Part shown: positions 25,437 through 34,539 of the stretch, piece after piece
How the letters are laid out: each line of letters begins with the position of its first letter
Position numbering within the stretch: the stretch's first letter is position 1
Assembly: GCA_043801445.1 (NCBI GenBank)
Contig: JAZDMB010000003.1
Coordinates: 44,477-108,476, forward strand
Origin: JAZDFP01 sp043801445
GTDB taxonomy: Bacteria > Planctomycetota > MHYJ01 > JACQXL01
Length of the DNA stretch: 64,000 nt
Direction of reading: 5' to 3'
Translations under genes and position numbers: made by a program
Notes under the pieces: generated by a model
Databases searched by the model: none
What the model was told of the DNA's origin: nothing
Seen by the model: only the letters and a program-made list of their open reading frames with translations

Positions 25437-25685
25437 ATGGCACATAAAAAAGGCGGTGGATCAAGCTGCAACGGCCGAGATAGTAATTCTCAAAAACGCG
25501 GTATAAAATGTTATGATGGTGAATTAGTAAAAGCCGGCGCTATTCTTGTTCGTCAGTGCGGAACAGTTTTTAAACCGGGTTTTAATGTTGGCATCGGGCG
25601 TGACTATACTCTTTTCGCCCTAAAAAATGGGATAGTCAAATATCTGGGCGGAAAACGGGTAAGCATTCAAATGCAAACCCCATAA
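25437..25685 (+). CDS. rpmA: Ribosomal protein bL27
   Basis: An 82-aa ribosomal protein of the 50S subunit, whose N-terminal tail reaches the peptidyl transferase centre. MAHKKGGGSSCNGRDSNSQ at the start and the basic YLGGKRVSIQ end are diagnostic. Length is normal and AGGAGG lies before the ATG. The mature-type start (no extra cleavable leader) is visible. rpmA usually follows rplU and precedes obg; neither is here, so the operon is broken in this genome. A TTGACA at 25372-25377 may be part of its promoter. Confidence 0.96.
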   Translation: MAHKKGGGSSCNGRDSNSQKRGIKCYDGELVKAGAILVRQCGTVFKPGFNVGIGRDYTLFALKNGIVKYLGGKRVSIQMQTP

Positions 25686-25692
25686 TTAGTTT

Positions 25693-26394
25693 ATGGTAGA
25701 ATTGACATTAACATTTGAGCGCCGGCCGGTAAATACATTTAATTTGGATAAGGACGTTATTTTGATAGGTCGGGACCCGACTTGCGATATTTGTATAGAT
25801 AATGTTGGTATTTCCAGACATCATGCCCGTATCGAAAAACATGATAATATTTATACTTTATTTGATTTAGGTAGCGGCAACGGCACATTTATCCGCGGTC
25901 AAAGAATTACACAACATAATCTTAATAATGGCGATGAGATAAGTATTTGGAATTTCTCTATTTTCTTTAATCTACCGAAAGCTGAGCAAGCCAAAACTGT
26001 TGATGTAACACCTCAAAAAATAGATATTAATGCCACGATTGCCATAGACCGTAGACAGCTAGAACAAAAACAGAAGGAAAAAGGCTCTTCATTATTGGCT
26101 CATTTAAGTTATAATGAGTATAAAAAAAGTACGTCAACTTATGCAATAATGAAGACCACGATATTTTTCGGCAAAAGCCCAAAATGTGATTTCCGGATAG
26201 GCGGATTTTTTACACAGCAGCGACATGCCATGATTGTCAGAGATGAAGTCGGATTTCGATTTGTTAATCTCGGTAATCATAATCAAGGTAAGGTTAATGG
26301 GCAAAAGGTCGATGACTACCGTTTGAAACACGGAGATATTATTAAAATATGGTCAAAAACTTTTAATTTCAATGAGGGACTACCGCCCAAATAA
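25693..26394 (+). CDS. Double FHA-domain protein
   Basis: A 233-aa cytoplasmic protein with two forkhead-associated domains, which bind phosphothreonine. The first, about residues 20-90, has the complete signature IGRDPTCDICI, SRHHARI and GSGNGTFIRG. The second, about 150-230, is degenerate: FGKSPKCDFRI, QQRHAMI and NLGNHNQGKVNGQ, with Asn-His-Asn replacing the glycine-rich turn. A link to Hanks-type kinases such as the one at 14458-16101 is plausible. It starts seven bases after rpmA and overlaps the start of the pcm remnant by 23 bases. Confidence 0.9.
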   Translation: MVELTLTFERRPVNTFNLDKDVILIGRDPTCDICIDNVGISRHHARIEKHDNIYTLFDLGSGNGTFIRGQRITQHNLNNGDEISIWNFSIFFNLPKAEQAKTVDVTPQKIDINATIAIDRRQLEQKQKEKGSSLLAHLSYNEYKKSTSTYAIMKTTIFFGKSPKCDFRIGGFFTQQRHAMIVRDEVGFRFVNLGNHNQGKVNGQKVDDYRLKHGDIIKIWSKTFNFNEGLPPK

Positions 26395-27156
26395 TTCATG
26401 CCAATATCCTGAATGCTTTCTGGATCAGCGAAAGCTGATGGTTGAGACACAGATTATTACCCGTGGTATTAAAGACCAACGGGTTATCCATGCATTTCTC
26501 AAAGTCCCCAGGCATCTCTTTGTGGCAAATTCTCTTGAACTCCAGGCTTATGATGACCATCCTTTACCCATAGGATTTAATCAAACTATTTCACAACCGT
26601 ATATGGTTGCATTTATGTTAGAGCATCTCGATATAAAAAGTAGTCATAAGGTGCTGGAGATTGGGACCGGTTCCGGTTACCAGACTTCTCTATTAGCTGA
26701 ATTGGCTAAAGAGGTCTATACAATAGAACGATTATCGCAGTTATCACAAATTGCCCAGGAAAGATTGAAACAATTAGGTTATAATTTATCATGCAATGAG
26801 CGGTTTGCTTCCCTGCCTGATCGGTCGTCATCCCGCCCGACCGAACCTGCCCGACTTTTCGGTCGTTCGGGCGGGTGGTTATTCGGGCAGGGGTTTATTA
26901 TAAGATAGACGATGGCACCTTAGGCTGGCATGAATTTGCGCCCTATGACCGTATTATTATTAGTGCCGCTGCTCCTGAGATTCCGCAAAGTCTCATCAAG
27001 CAACTTGCGGATAATGGAATTATGTTATGCCCGGTAGGCAACGAATATTATCAGGACTTAATCCAGATAACCAAATATGGTGGTAAAATCGAGGAAAACA
27101 ATCTCGGGTCTTGCGTATTCGTTAAGTTAGTCGGGAAGGAAGGATGGAAAGAATGA
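26372..27156 (+). pseudogene. pcm: Protein-L-isoaspartate O-methyltransferase, split by a repeat insertion
   Basis: Two frames together make a Pcm, which uses S-adenosylmethionine to repair isoaspartyl residues. The 5' part (frame of 26372) carries QIITRGIKDQRVIHAF, KVPRHLFV, QTISQPYMVAFM and the SAM motif VLEIGTGSGYQTSLLAEL. The 3' part, in another frame, carries KIDDGTLGWHEFAPYDRIII and VGNEYYQDLIQITK. The junction between GYN and YYKIDDGT is filled by a GC-rich palindrome (core 26811-26890) whose net length is not a multiple of three, so the reading frame breaks. The protein is probably inactive unless frameshifting, a sequencing error or transcript processing restores it. The likely native start is near or upstream of ATG 26438. 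Confidence 0.8.
26811..26890. repeat. GC-rich palindrome inserted in pcm
   Basis: Ends CCTGCCTGAT...ATTCGGGCAGG, with internal CCCGCCCGACCGAAC and GTTCGGGCGGGT arms around a TTTT tip. The same building blocks (CCTGCCCGAATGACTATTC, GGTCGGGCGGGT) make up the repeat at 55640-55671, and shorter relatives lie at 6026-6072 and 6903-6926. Confidence 0.78.
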
Positions 27157-28298
27157 GAGTACGATTTCAATTGGTTTTTCTGTTGTTTTTTTGCCTTGTT
27201 TGTCTGCTTTCTATTTCTTTATCATGCGCTTCTCCTTATGAGACAGCCAGAAAATATTTTGACTCTGGTAATCAATCATATTTGAAAAAACGTTCTGAAA
27301 ACGCTCTGATTAGATATTGCCAGGCTTTGAGGCAAATCGAGAGTAGTAACGATAAGGAATTGCCAAGTCTATTGCTGAAAGCTGTTATATATTACCGTTT
27401 ATATCTCATGGATGCTAACGCAGTTTATCGGAATTCTGATGATCGAACCAAGTTACAGTATGCTTCTTTTTCAGAGTGGTTATCCACCACTGATAAAATA
27501 GGTTTTCTTGAACTGGCATTTTCAAATGTTATTTCTTTAGGAAATGATTTTAAAAACCTAGATACGAAAACAATGGACTCATCTTTGCTTATACAGAAAG
27601 ATTTGATAATTGCTGATAAAATATCCAAGGTGTTGGATTTCCAGAATACAATTAGTCCAAAAACCGATCTGAATATCCCTGCGGATTTTATAAAAACAAT
27701 CAATTTATACGGCTATGCTGAAATTATAAAATCATTTTATCTTGATGCATGGTTAATTTCCATTATTAACCATAGGAAAACCATTGATAAAGAAGATAAA
27801 TCTGACCGTCGGGCAGAAATGCTACTAGATAATAAACAACTTTTAGATATATCCATGAATAGTCTGCAGAATACTTATCGGTTACTTGAAGACACTACTG
27901 ATTCATTAAAAACGCCAGAATTCAAACGTCTTGCCGAGCATTATAAAATGGTAAGAAATAAAATTGATGATATTTTGTCGGATGTTAATTGGGAGTCTGT
28001 TACGAAGTTTTCAGCTGATAATTTTATTGCAGATGCACTGGGAGAAACAAGTCATAAGAATGATTTAATTTTGGATTCGGATTTTTATATCAGTGAGGCG
28101 CGTAATGATATGAATTCAGCCATAGAAATGATTGTTAAGGATAAAGCCGACAAGGCTGAAATCTATTTATTGGAGGCATTAAGAAATATTATTTGTGCCA
28201 GAGAATTTTCACCCAATCTCTCCCCGGAAAACAAGCATTTGATTGATACTATGCTCAGCGATATTTATCTTAATCTTTATCGGCTTTCTAATCAGTAG
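27153..28298 (+). CDS. Lipoprotein, TPR-like N-terminus
   Basis: A predicted 381-aa lipoprotein. The signal peptide of roughly 24 residues ends in SISLSC (Cys 25 from this start). Residues 30-65 (ETARKYFDSGNQSYLKKRSE, ALIRYCQAL) resemble a tetratricopeptide repeat; the rest is alpha-helical and unrecognised. The ATG at 27153 has GGAAGGAAGG at good spacing, while the ATG at 27144 lies too close to it. It starts four bases before the pcm stop, so it belonged to the same operon. Function unknown. Confidence 0.68.
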   Translation: MRVRFQLVFLLFFCLVCLLSISLSCASPYETARKYFDSGNQSYLKKRSENALIRYCQALRQIESSNDKELPSLLLKAVIYYRLYLMDANAVYRNSDDRTKLQYASFSEWLSTTDKIGFLELAFSNVISLGNDFKNLDTKTMDSSLLIQKDLIIADKISKVLDFQNTISPKTDLNIPADFIKTINLYGYAEIIKSFYLDAWLISIINHRKTIDKEDKSDRRAEMLLDNKQLLDISMNSLQNTYRLLEDTTDSLKTPEFKRLAEHYKMVRNKIDDILSDVNWESVTKFSADNFIADALGETSHKNDLILDSDFYISEARNDMNSAIEMIVKDKADKAEIYLLEALRNIICAREFSPNLSPENKHLIDTMLSDIYLNLYRLSNQ

Positions 28299-28326
28299 CT
28301 TGTTCGTCAGAGGCGACACTGATGTC

Positions 28327-28794
28327 TTACTTTAAATTTCTGCCTGGGGCAGATATGCGTTTCGGGCGGGAAAGATAATATAATTGCTTTTGCTCCATCT
28401 TAAGACGCTTTTTTGGAGTCAGGTCGTCATAGCCAATCAGATGAAGTAATCCGTGAATACAATAGAGTAATATTTCATCCTTAAGTGGTATATTGCGAAG
28501 ATGACTTTGGCGGAGCGCTTCTTCTACCGAAATTACTATCTCTCCATTAATATTATCGGTAGGCATTCCCTTTTTATCTGAAAGAGGAAATGCAATAACA
28601 TCTGTAATGGTATTTTTGCCCAGATATTTACGATTTAATCCGCGAATTTCTTTGTTATCTACAAGTATAAAATTCAAGGCCGTTTCAGGTTGATGCTCTT
28701 TTTTCAGGATATTCTGAAGTATTTTTTTTAGATATTGTATGTCTATCTTTGATGCAATAACTTTTTGATTGCAATAAATATTTATCCGGTGCAT
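28327..28794 (-). CDS. ybeY: Endoribonuclease YbeY (rRNA maturation factor)
   Basis: A 155-aa metal-dependent RNase for 16S rRNA 3'-end maturation and ribosome quality control. LNRKYLGKNTITDVIAFPLS (about residues 53-72) and GEIVISVEEAL are family signatures. The zinc motif is HGLLHLIGYDD, whereas the family consensus is HGxLHLxGYDH, so the third His ligand is replaced by Asp. The enzyme may still bind metal, but the change is unusual. It is convergent with the upstream lipoprotein gene, 28 bases apart, and alone on its strand. Confidence 0.9.
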   Translation of the reverse strand: MHRINIYCNQKVIASKIDIQYLKKILQNILKKEHQPETALNFILVDNKEIRGLNRKYLGKNTITDVIAFPLSDKKGMPTDNINGEIVISVEEALRQSHLRNIPLKDEILLYCIHGLLHLIGYDDLTPKKRLKMEQKQLYYLSRPKRISAPGRNLK

Positions 28795-28914
28795 ATTATA
28801 GTATTGTTAATGATGAATTTGTGTTGATAATTTATGGACTATCTTTTAACTATCTTATAAAATTAAACAACTCAAGTTTTTCTTGACGGAAATTGGAAAT
28901 AATTTAATAGTGTA

Positions 28915-29484
28915 ATGAATAATTCTATGCTTGAAATAAGAATGCATGGTCGGGGCGGGCAAGGAGCGGTAGTTGCTTTAGAGATGATGGCAATAACCTA
29001 TTTTAGACAGGGGCAATATGTTCAGGTGTTCCCTGAATTTGGCGCTGAGCGCCGTGGTGCTCCGGTCGCCGCATACATGAGGATTGATTCACGTCCTGTT
29101 AGGCTGCGCTGTAAAATATACCAACCGGATTGTATTATTGTTCTCGACCCTGTTTTATTAAATTCTGTCGATATAACTGTCGGATTAAAGAAGAACGGAT
29201 GGATTCTAATAAATAGCGACAAATCCAGTAATGATCTGAATTTAGGAAAACATTTTAATATTGCTACCGTAAATGCTACGGCGATTGCGCTTAAATACGG
29301 ATTAGGCTCACGAACAAATCCAATAGTTAATACTACGATGCTTGGAGCATTCTGTAGCCTGCCGTTGAATCTTGATATTTCCGTATTAAAAAACGTGATA
29401 AAAAAGAAAATTGCTATTAAGACTAATAATAATTTAATTGCGGCGGATGAAGCATATAAAAATGTGAAATATTATAATATATGA
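28915..29484 (+). CDS. porG: 2-oxoacid:ferredoxin oxidoreductase, gamma subunit
   Basis: A 189-aa gamma subunit of a pyruvate-type 2-oxoacid:ferredoxin oxidoreductase, which reversibly oxidises a 2-oxoacid with CoA to acyl-CoA, CO2 and reduced ferredoxin. IRMHGRGGQGAVVALEMMA (residues 8-26) and FPEFGAERRGAPVAAYMRI are diagnostic. It is the first gene of a compact operon (gamma, flavoprotein/ferredoxin, alpha, beta); the next ATG overlaps its stop codon. TTGACG at 28883 lies so close to the ATG, with no Shine-Dalgarno, that a nearly leaderless transcript is possible. Substrate is inferred, not shown. Confidence 0.88.
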   Translation: MNNSMLEIRMHGRGGQGAVVALEMMAITYFRQGQYVQVFPEFGAERRGAPVAAYMRIDSRPVRLRCKIYQPDCIIVLDPVLLNSVDITVGLKKNGWILINSDKSSNDLNLGKHFNIATVNATAIALKYGLGSRTNPIVNTTMLGAFCSLPLNLDISVLKNVIKKKIAIKTNNNLIAADEAYKNVKYYNI

Positions 29485-31151
29485 AATCAGTGAAGAACTT
29501 ACCTCCTTGGGCAATATCAACTGAAACAACTCTTTATAATAAAACAGGTTCATGGAGAAATTTTAGACCCGTTTACAAAAATAGATTACCTCCCTGTAAC
29601 AATGCCTGTCCGACCGGAGAAAAGATTCAGGGATATATTGATTTGATAAATCAGTCTGTAAATCTGAGTAGCATTCGTAAAGCATGGGAATTATTAACGG
29701 CGGATAATCCTTTCCCGGCTGTTTGCGGCAGGGTTTGTTTCCATCCATGCGAGGAATCCTGCAACCGCAATGATTATGATGAACCTATCGGTATTCATCA
29801 TATAGAACGATTTGTCGGTGATGCCGGATTAAATAACTCTTTCAAGTGGAATCTTCCCAAAATAAATAAATCATATAAGATTGCGATTATCGGCGGCGGT
29901 CCGGCCGGATTAGCCTGCGCCTATCATTTACGACGTCTCGGCTACCAATCTACCATATTTGAAGCTGATGATAAATTAGGCGGTTTATTAACCCAGGGTA
30001 TTCCCAGTTATCGTCTGCCTCAAAATATTGTGCATGCTGAAATAAACCGCATTATCAAATCGGGTATTAAGGTTCGTTTGAATACCCGTATTGGCAAAGA
30101 TTATGATTTTGAGAAATTAATTTCTGAGTATAATGCAGTCTTTATTGCTATCGGCGCACATCAAGAACGAAAACTCAATATTGCCGGTGAAGATAATCCG
30201 TCGGTAATTCCTGCACTCAAACTTCTTTATAATCTTTCCCGTAAGAGAAGAATTAATATCGGCCAGAGGGTCGGTATCATAGGCGGCGGTAATGCGGCAA
30301 TGGATGCAGCCCGCAGTATTTTACGGGCTGGTAAGAAACCCATAATAATATATCGCCGGACAGAAAATGAGATGCCGGCTATACCGGATGAAATACATGA
30401 GGCGAAAGAAGAAGGCATAGAATTCATTTTTCTTGCTGCGCCGGAACGTATCATAATCAGGAACAATAAGATTGTTGCATTAGAATGTATCCGGATGAAA
30501 TTAGGACCTGCTGATAAGAGCGGCCGTCGTAAACCGATTCCGATTAGAAACTCCAATTTCCAGATTAAACTTGATACGATTATTCCTGCCATTGGCGAAG
30601 AAGTGGATACATCGTTTCTGCCTGATTTCCTGAGAACCGAAGATAATAAAATCAAGGTATCTGATAATGGTATCAGCACGATTGAGAAGGGTATTTTTTC
30701 CGGAGGCGACGCCGTAACAGGTCCTAAGACGATAGTAGAAGCGCTTGGTGCAGGTAAAAAAGCCGCCAATTTAATTAGTCATTATCTTAAAAAGAAGACA
30801 TTAGCATCATCGGAAAATGAAAAACCTGTTGCATTTGAAGAACTAAATATGGCTTATTTTGAACCTCAGCCTAGGGTGGAACCATCAAAACTTATATTGT
30901 CCGAACGTTTAAATAGTTTTAAAGAGGTTTATCAGGGATATGATATACTGAAAACTTCTCAGGAGTCAAAACGTTGTTTTAGTTGCGGTGTCTGTAATAG
31001 ATGTGATAATTGTTTCGTATTCTGTCCTGATATGGCGGTAGTGAAAAAGAGCGGCAAATACGAATATAACTATGATTATTGTAAGGGATGTGCAGTTTGT
31101 GTTGTTGAATGTCCGCGCAATGCCATCGCTTTAATAGAAGAAGAAAAATGA
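29481..31151 (+). CDS. GltD-like FAD/NAD(P) oxidoreductase fused to ferredoxin domain
   Basis: A 556-aa protein joining three parts. The N-terminal GltD-type Fe-S region has Cys 39, 43, 82, 86, 90 and 94. Two dinucleotide-binding folds follow, with GGGPAGLACAYHL at 138-150 and VGIIGGGNAAMDAARSIL near 265-280. The C-terminal double-cluster ferredoxin domain has CFSCGVCNRCDNCFVFCP and CKGCAVCVVECP. In this operon it takes the place of the small delta (ferredoxin) subunit and could pass electrons between NAD(P)H and the oxidoreductase. The ATG overlaps the gamma stop by four bases, and its own stop overlaps the alpha-subunit start. Confidence 0.88.
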   Translation: MKSVKNLPPWAISTETTLYNKTGSWRNFRPVYKNRLPPCNNACPTGEKIQGYIDLINQSVNLSSIRKAWELLTADNPFPAVCGRVCFHPCEESCNRNDYDEPIGIHHIERFVGDAGLNNSFKWNLPKINKSYKIAIIGGGPAGLACAYHLRRLGYQSTIFEADDKLGGLLTQGIPSYRLPQNIVHAEINRIIKSGIKVRLNTRIGKDYDFEKLISEYNAVFIAIGAHQERKLNIAGEDNPSVIPALKLLYNLSRKRRINIGQRVGIIGGGNAAMDAARSILRAGKKPIIIYRRTENEMPAIPDEIHEAKEEGIEFIFLAAPERIIIRNNKIVALECIRMKLGPADKSGRRKPIPIRNSNFQIKLDTIIPAIGEEVDTSFLPDFLRTEDNKIKVSDNGISTIEKGIFSGGDAVTGPKTIVEALGAGKKAANLISHYLKKKTLASSENEKPVAFEELNMAYFEPQPRVEPSKLILSERLNSFKEVYQGYDILKTSQESKRCFSCGVCNRCDNCFVFCPDMAVVKKSGKYEYNYDYCKGCAVCVVECPRNAIALIEEEK

Positions 31152-32302
31152 AAGAAGTAATATCAGGTAATCACGCCGTAGCTTACGGGGCAATGCTTTC
31201 AAGGGCACAGGTAATTTCTGCGTATCCGATTACGCCCCAGACCCAGATTGTGGAGATGCTTTCGGAATTTTGCCGGACCGGTCAGTTACAGGCAAAGTTC
31301 ATTAAAGTTGAATCTGAACATTCGGCATTAGCCGCTTGTATCGGGGCATCTATCGTTGGTGCGCGCGCCTTTACCGCTACTTCCGGCCAGGGACTTGCCT
31401 TGATGCACGAACTTATTCACTGGGCTGCTAACGGTAGATTGCCTTTGGTTATGGCTGATGTTAACCGTGCAATGGCACCCGGTTGGTCAATCTGGACGGA
31501 CCAGAATGATTCTTTATCTCAGAGAGATACGGGTTGGCTTCAGTTTTATTGTGAATCTAACCAGGAAGTGCTTGATACGATTATTCAGGCTTATCGGATT
31601 GCTGAAATCATTTCAATGCCGGTTATGGTGGTTCTTGATGCCTTTGTTTTATCGCATACTTCCGAAGCCGTTGATATCCCGCCCATAAAGGTGGTAGACA
31701 AATTTCTCCCGTCGTATAATCCCAAATATAAAATGGATTTGAATCATCCGTTAGCTTTTGGTGCATTGGTTACGCCTGACTATAATTTTGAGCTGAAGTA
31801 TAAAATGCAGGAAGCTATGGAACAGGGATTGGTTATAGCTCAGAAAGTAGACAGGGAATTTAAGAAGTTTTTTGGAAGAAGTTATGGTATCATTGAATCT
31901 TATAGATGCAATGAAGCAGAAATAATCTTGGTTACATCAGGAACCATTACTTCTACCACTCGTGAAGTAATAGATGAATTGAGAAAACGGAATGTAAAAA
32001 TAGGATTGCTCAAGATTAGAATGTTCCGTCCTTTTCCAGCCGAAGCGATCGTCAAAGCATTGGAAAACTGTAAAAAAGTTGCGGTGATTGACCGCAATAT
32101 CGGATATGGGGTAGGTGGAATTTTTTGTCAGGAGATTAAAGCGTCTTTCTGCAACCACCATAAACGCCCATTGATTTTAAATTATATTACGGGTATCGGC
32201 GGACGCGATGTAACACCGGATACGATTAAGGAAATTGTAAATCATGTAATCAAAACTTCAAAAGCAGATAATAAAATAAATTATATCGGATTAAGGAAAT
32301 AG
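31148..32302 (+). CDS. porA: 2-oxoacid:ferredoxin oxidoreductase, alpha subunit
   Basis: A 384-aa alpha subunit. The N-terminal pyrimidine-binding half shows GNHAVAYGAMLSRAQVISAY then PITPQTQIVEMLSEF, KVESEHSALAACIGAS and ATSGQGLALMHELIHWAANG, all typical of PorA. The C-terminal half has the conserved LLKIRMFRPFP and GYGVGGIF. I start at ATG 31148, inside the ATGA overlap with the previous stop; a longer frame from 31109 reads into the upstream gene. The beta subunit follows after five bases. Pyruvate is the likeliest substrate, but other 2-oxoacids cannot be excluded. Confidence 0.9.
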   Translation: MKEVISGNHAVAYGAMLSRAQVISAYPITPQTQIVEMLSEFCRTGQLQAKFIKVESEHSALAACIGASIVGARAFTATSGQGLALMHELIHWAANGRLPLVMADVNRAMAPGWSIWTDQNDSLSQRDTGWLQFYCESNQEVLDTIIQAYRIAEIISMPVMVVLDAFVLSHTSEAVDIPPIKVVDKFLPSYNPKYKMDLNHPLAFGALVTPDYNFELKYKMQEAMEQGLVIAQKVDREFKKFFGRSYGIIESYRCNEAEIILVTSGTITSTTREVIDELRKRNVKIGLLKIRMFRPFPAEAIVKALENCKKVAVIDRNIGYGVGGIFCQEIKASFCNHHKRPLILNYITGIGGRDVTPDTIKEIVNHVIKTSKADNKINYIGLRK

Positions 32303-32307
32303 TTAAA

Positions 32308-33195
32308 ATGAAATTTAGTATTCCACAAGAAGAATATATGTATTCAGGTCATTTAGCATGTCCTGGATGCGGTGGTGCTTTGGCAATGAGACTGGTTCTT
32401 AAGGCACTTGGCAAGAAAACAATGGTGGTTTTACCTGCTTGTTGTTGGTCTATTATCAATGGTTCGTTCCCGTATTCAGCGGTGAGTCTTCCTTTATTCC
32501 ACACTGCTTTTGAGACCGCTGGTTCAGTGTCATCAGGTGTCAGAGCGGCTTTGGATGTGCTCGGTAAAAAAGATACCACGGTTTTAGCTTGGGCCGGTGA
32601 TGGCGGCACATTTGATATTGGACTACAGGCATTTTCCGGTGCGGCTGAACGTAATGACGATTTTATCTATGTCTGCTATGATAACGAAGCATATATGAAT
32701 ACCGGTATCCAACGTAGTTCAGCAACTCCTTGGGGCGCCTGGACTACCACTACCCCGATACAAAAAGAACAGCCCAAAAAGAATATGATGGAGATAATGG
32801 CCGCTCATCGGATACCATATGCGGCAACCGCATCAGTTTGTTATCCGGATGACCTGATCCGAAAAATTAATAAAGCCAAAAATATTCATGGTACAAGGTT
32901 TATTCATATATTGGTATGCTGTCCGCCAGGATGGAAAACTATACCTGAACAATCTATCAAATTAACCCGCTTGGCAGTAGATAGTGGATTATTTCCTTTA
33001 TATGAAGTTGAAAATGGAGTGAAATATGTTCTTAATAGACCGCAGCAATTACCTCCAGATGATAGATTTATCAAACTATATTTGAAATCTCAGGGACGAT
33101 TCTCAAATCTTAGTGAAAAAGATATTAAGAGAATTATTGAAACCAGCAAAAAGGATTGGCAAAGACTTCTGAATAGAATGGGAAAATCCAGATAA
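32308..33195 (+). CDS. porB: 2-oxoacid:ferredoxin oxidoreductase, beta subunit (TPP-binding)
   Basis: A 295-aa thiamine-pyrophosphate-binding beta subunit. Cluster ligands appear as CPGCG (residues 18-22) and further Cys at 45-46 and near 209-210 (VCCPPGW). The TPP motif begins GDGG at 97-100 and ends around YDNEAYMNTG (124-133). SSATPWGAWTTTTP follows as in pyruvate:ferredoxin oxidoreductases. With porG, the flavoprotein and porA it completes the enzyme. Five and four bases separate it from its neighbours. Confidence 0.92.
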   Translation: MKFSIPQEEYMYSGHLACPGCGGALAMRLVLKALGKKTMVVLPACCWSIINGSFPYSAVSLPLFHTAFETAGSVSSGVRAALDVLGKKDTTVLAWAGDGGTFDIGLQAFSGAAERNDDFIYVCYDNEAYMNTGIQRSSATPWGAWTTTTPIQKEQPKKNMMEIMAAHRIPYAATASVCYPDDLIRKINKAKNIHGTRFIHILVCCPPGWKTIPEQSIKLTRLAVDSGLFPLYEVENGVKYVLNRPQQLPPDDRFIKLYLKSQGRFSNLSEKDIKRIIETSKKDWQRLLNRMGKSR

Positions 33196-33200
33196 AAAGT

Positions 33201-33749
33201 ATGAAACATCTTAGTTCTGTCATTTATTTGGCAGTAGGAGTGATTTTGCCGTTGGTTTACCTGAGTATTGTAGACAAGATTAATTCCCGTGAAATATTTT
33301 TGTTAGGAGTCATTTTTATCTCTTGTGTAAGTATTGGGATATGGTTTATCTTTGCCAATAAGACTAATAATAAATCAATAGTTTCGGATAAACGAGTAAT
33401 ATCATCTTCTCATGAGCAGATTAAACCGAGTCCGATACGTTCACCAGCCGAAAGGATAAAAGACCGTGTTGCTATAAAGAAGGTTGTTTTAATCGGAGAA
33501 TCTAAAACTACGTCTTCGGTAAGAACTACTGAAAAAATAAAAGTAACAAATCCGCCTGAGGCCCCCAAGCCTGAGGTGGAAGCATTAATGGAAGATATAA
33601 AAAACCTGATTAAACTGGAAAGCTGGTTGATGGCTTTACAGAAAGCCAATGAGTTAATTCATTATTATCCTGACAGTCCTGAAGCGGATAAGATCCGAGG
33701 CAGCATTAATTCCCTTGTACAGAAAGTTAGAGATAACCGACAGCGTTAA
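33201..33749 (+). CDS. Small membrane protein with cytoplasmic helical tail
   Basis: A 182-aa protein of unknown function at the end of the oxidoreductase operon. Two membrane segments (about residues 4-22 and 31-52) form a hairpin. A Lys/Ser/Thr-rich linker follows, then a helical C-terminus (EALMEDIKNLIKLESWLMAL, DSPEADKIRGSINSL) that resembles a single TPR-like unit. It starts six bases after porB. No catalytic motif is seen. Confidence 0.62.
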   Translation: MKHLSSVIYLAVGVILPLVYLSIVDKINSREIFLLGVIFISCVSIGIWFIFANKTNNKSIVSDKRVISSSHEQIKPSPIRSPAERIKDRVAIKKVVLIGESKTTSSVRTTEKIKVTNPPEAPKPEVEALMEDIKNLIKLESWLMALQKANELIHYYPDSPEADKIRGSINSLVQKVRDNRQR

Positions 33750-33774
33750 ATCATATTTAGTAAATCAATTATCT

Positions 33775-34428
33775 ATGCCCGCCGATAGACCTTTAAAAGT
33801 TATTTACAACAAACTCTTATCGCACTTTGGTGAGCAACATTGGTGGCCTGCCCGGACGTCATTTGAGGTTATTGTCGGCGCTATTTTGACCCAGAATACA
33901 AATTGGTCCAATGTAGAAAAAGCCATTAGCAATCTGAAATCAGCCGGATTACTCATCCCTGAAAAATTGCATCGCTGTAATTTATCCGATTTAGCAGTCC
34001 TGATAAAACCGGCCGGTTATTTCAATCTTAAAGCGGGGAGACTGAAGAATTTTATGGATTGGTTATTTGAAAACTATGATGGTGACTTGGATAGGTTATT
34101 TAATAAAAATGTATCGTCGTTACGGGAAGAATTATTAAGTGTTTGCGGAATTGGTCCTGAAACCGCTGATTCCATCGTTTTATATGCAGCAGAAAAACCA
34201 AATTTTGTGGTGGATACTTATACTTATAGGATAATGTTTCGGCATCGTCTTATCCCGGAAGAAACGACTTACGATGAACTCAAATCGTTTTTCGAAGAAT
34301 CTTTTCAGCCGGATGTGAAGTTGTTTAATGAATACCACGCCTTATTAGTTAGACTTGGTAAGACCTATTGCAAGAAAACCAAGCCACAATGTAATATCTG
34401 TCCATTGAATGATTTGCCACATGATTGA
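33775..34428 (+). CDS. Endonuclease III-like DNA glycosylase (HhH-GPD)
   Basis: A 217-aa base-excision-repair glycosylase of the endonuclease III superfamily. FEVIVGAILTQNTNWSNVEK and the helix-hairpin-helix ELLSVCGIGPETADSI are visible. The catalytic Asp is in VVDTYTYRIMFRH, and AYHALLVRLGK-like sequence follows. The cluster loop reads CKKTKPQCNICPL, only three of the four cysteines (C-x6-C-x2-C) of classical Nth; the fourth is missing, so iron-sulfur binding is uncertain. I start at ATG 33775; the longer frame from 33715 overlaps the previous gene. It may be an MpEndoIII/Nth-like subfamily enzyme rather than Nth proper. Confidence 0.85.
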   Translation: MPADRPLKVIYNKLLSHFGEQHWWPARTSFEVIVGAILTQNTNWSNVEKAISNLKSAGLLIPEKLHRCNLSDLAVLIKPAGYFNLKAGRLKNFMDWLFENYDGDLDRLFNKNVSSLREELLSVCGIGPETADSIVLYAAEKPNFVVDTYTYRIMFRHRLIPEETTYDELKSFFEESFQPDVKLFNEYHALLVRLGKTYCKKTKPQCNICPLNDLPHD

Positions 34429-34539
34429 ATGATTGATGTAATACATTAATTCATAACCAACTTTTTATGTTCCTATTACTTATTGGTGTTTGTGGTCAAA
34501 GGAATGTTAAACAATCATAGAGGTGAAAGATAGTGAAAG

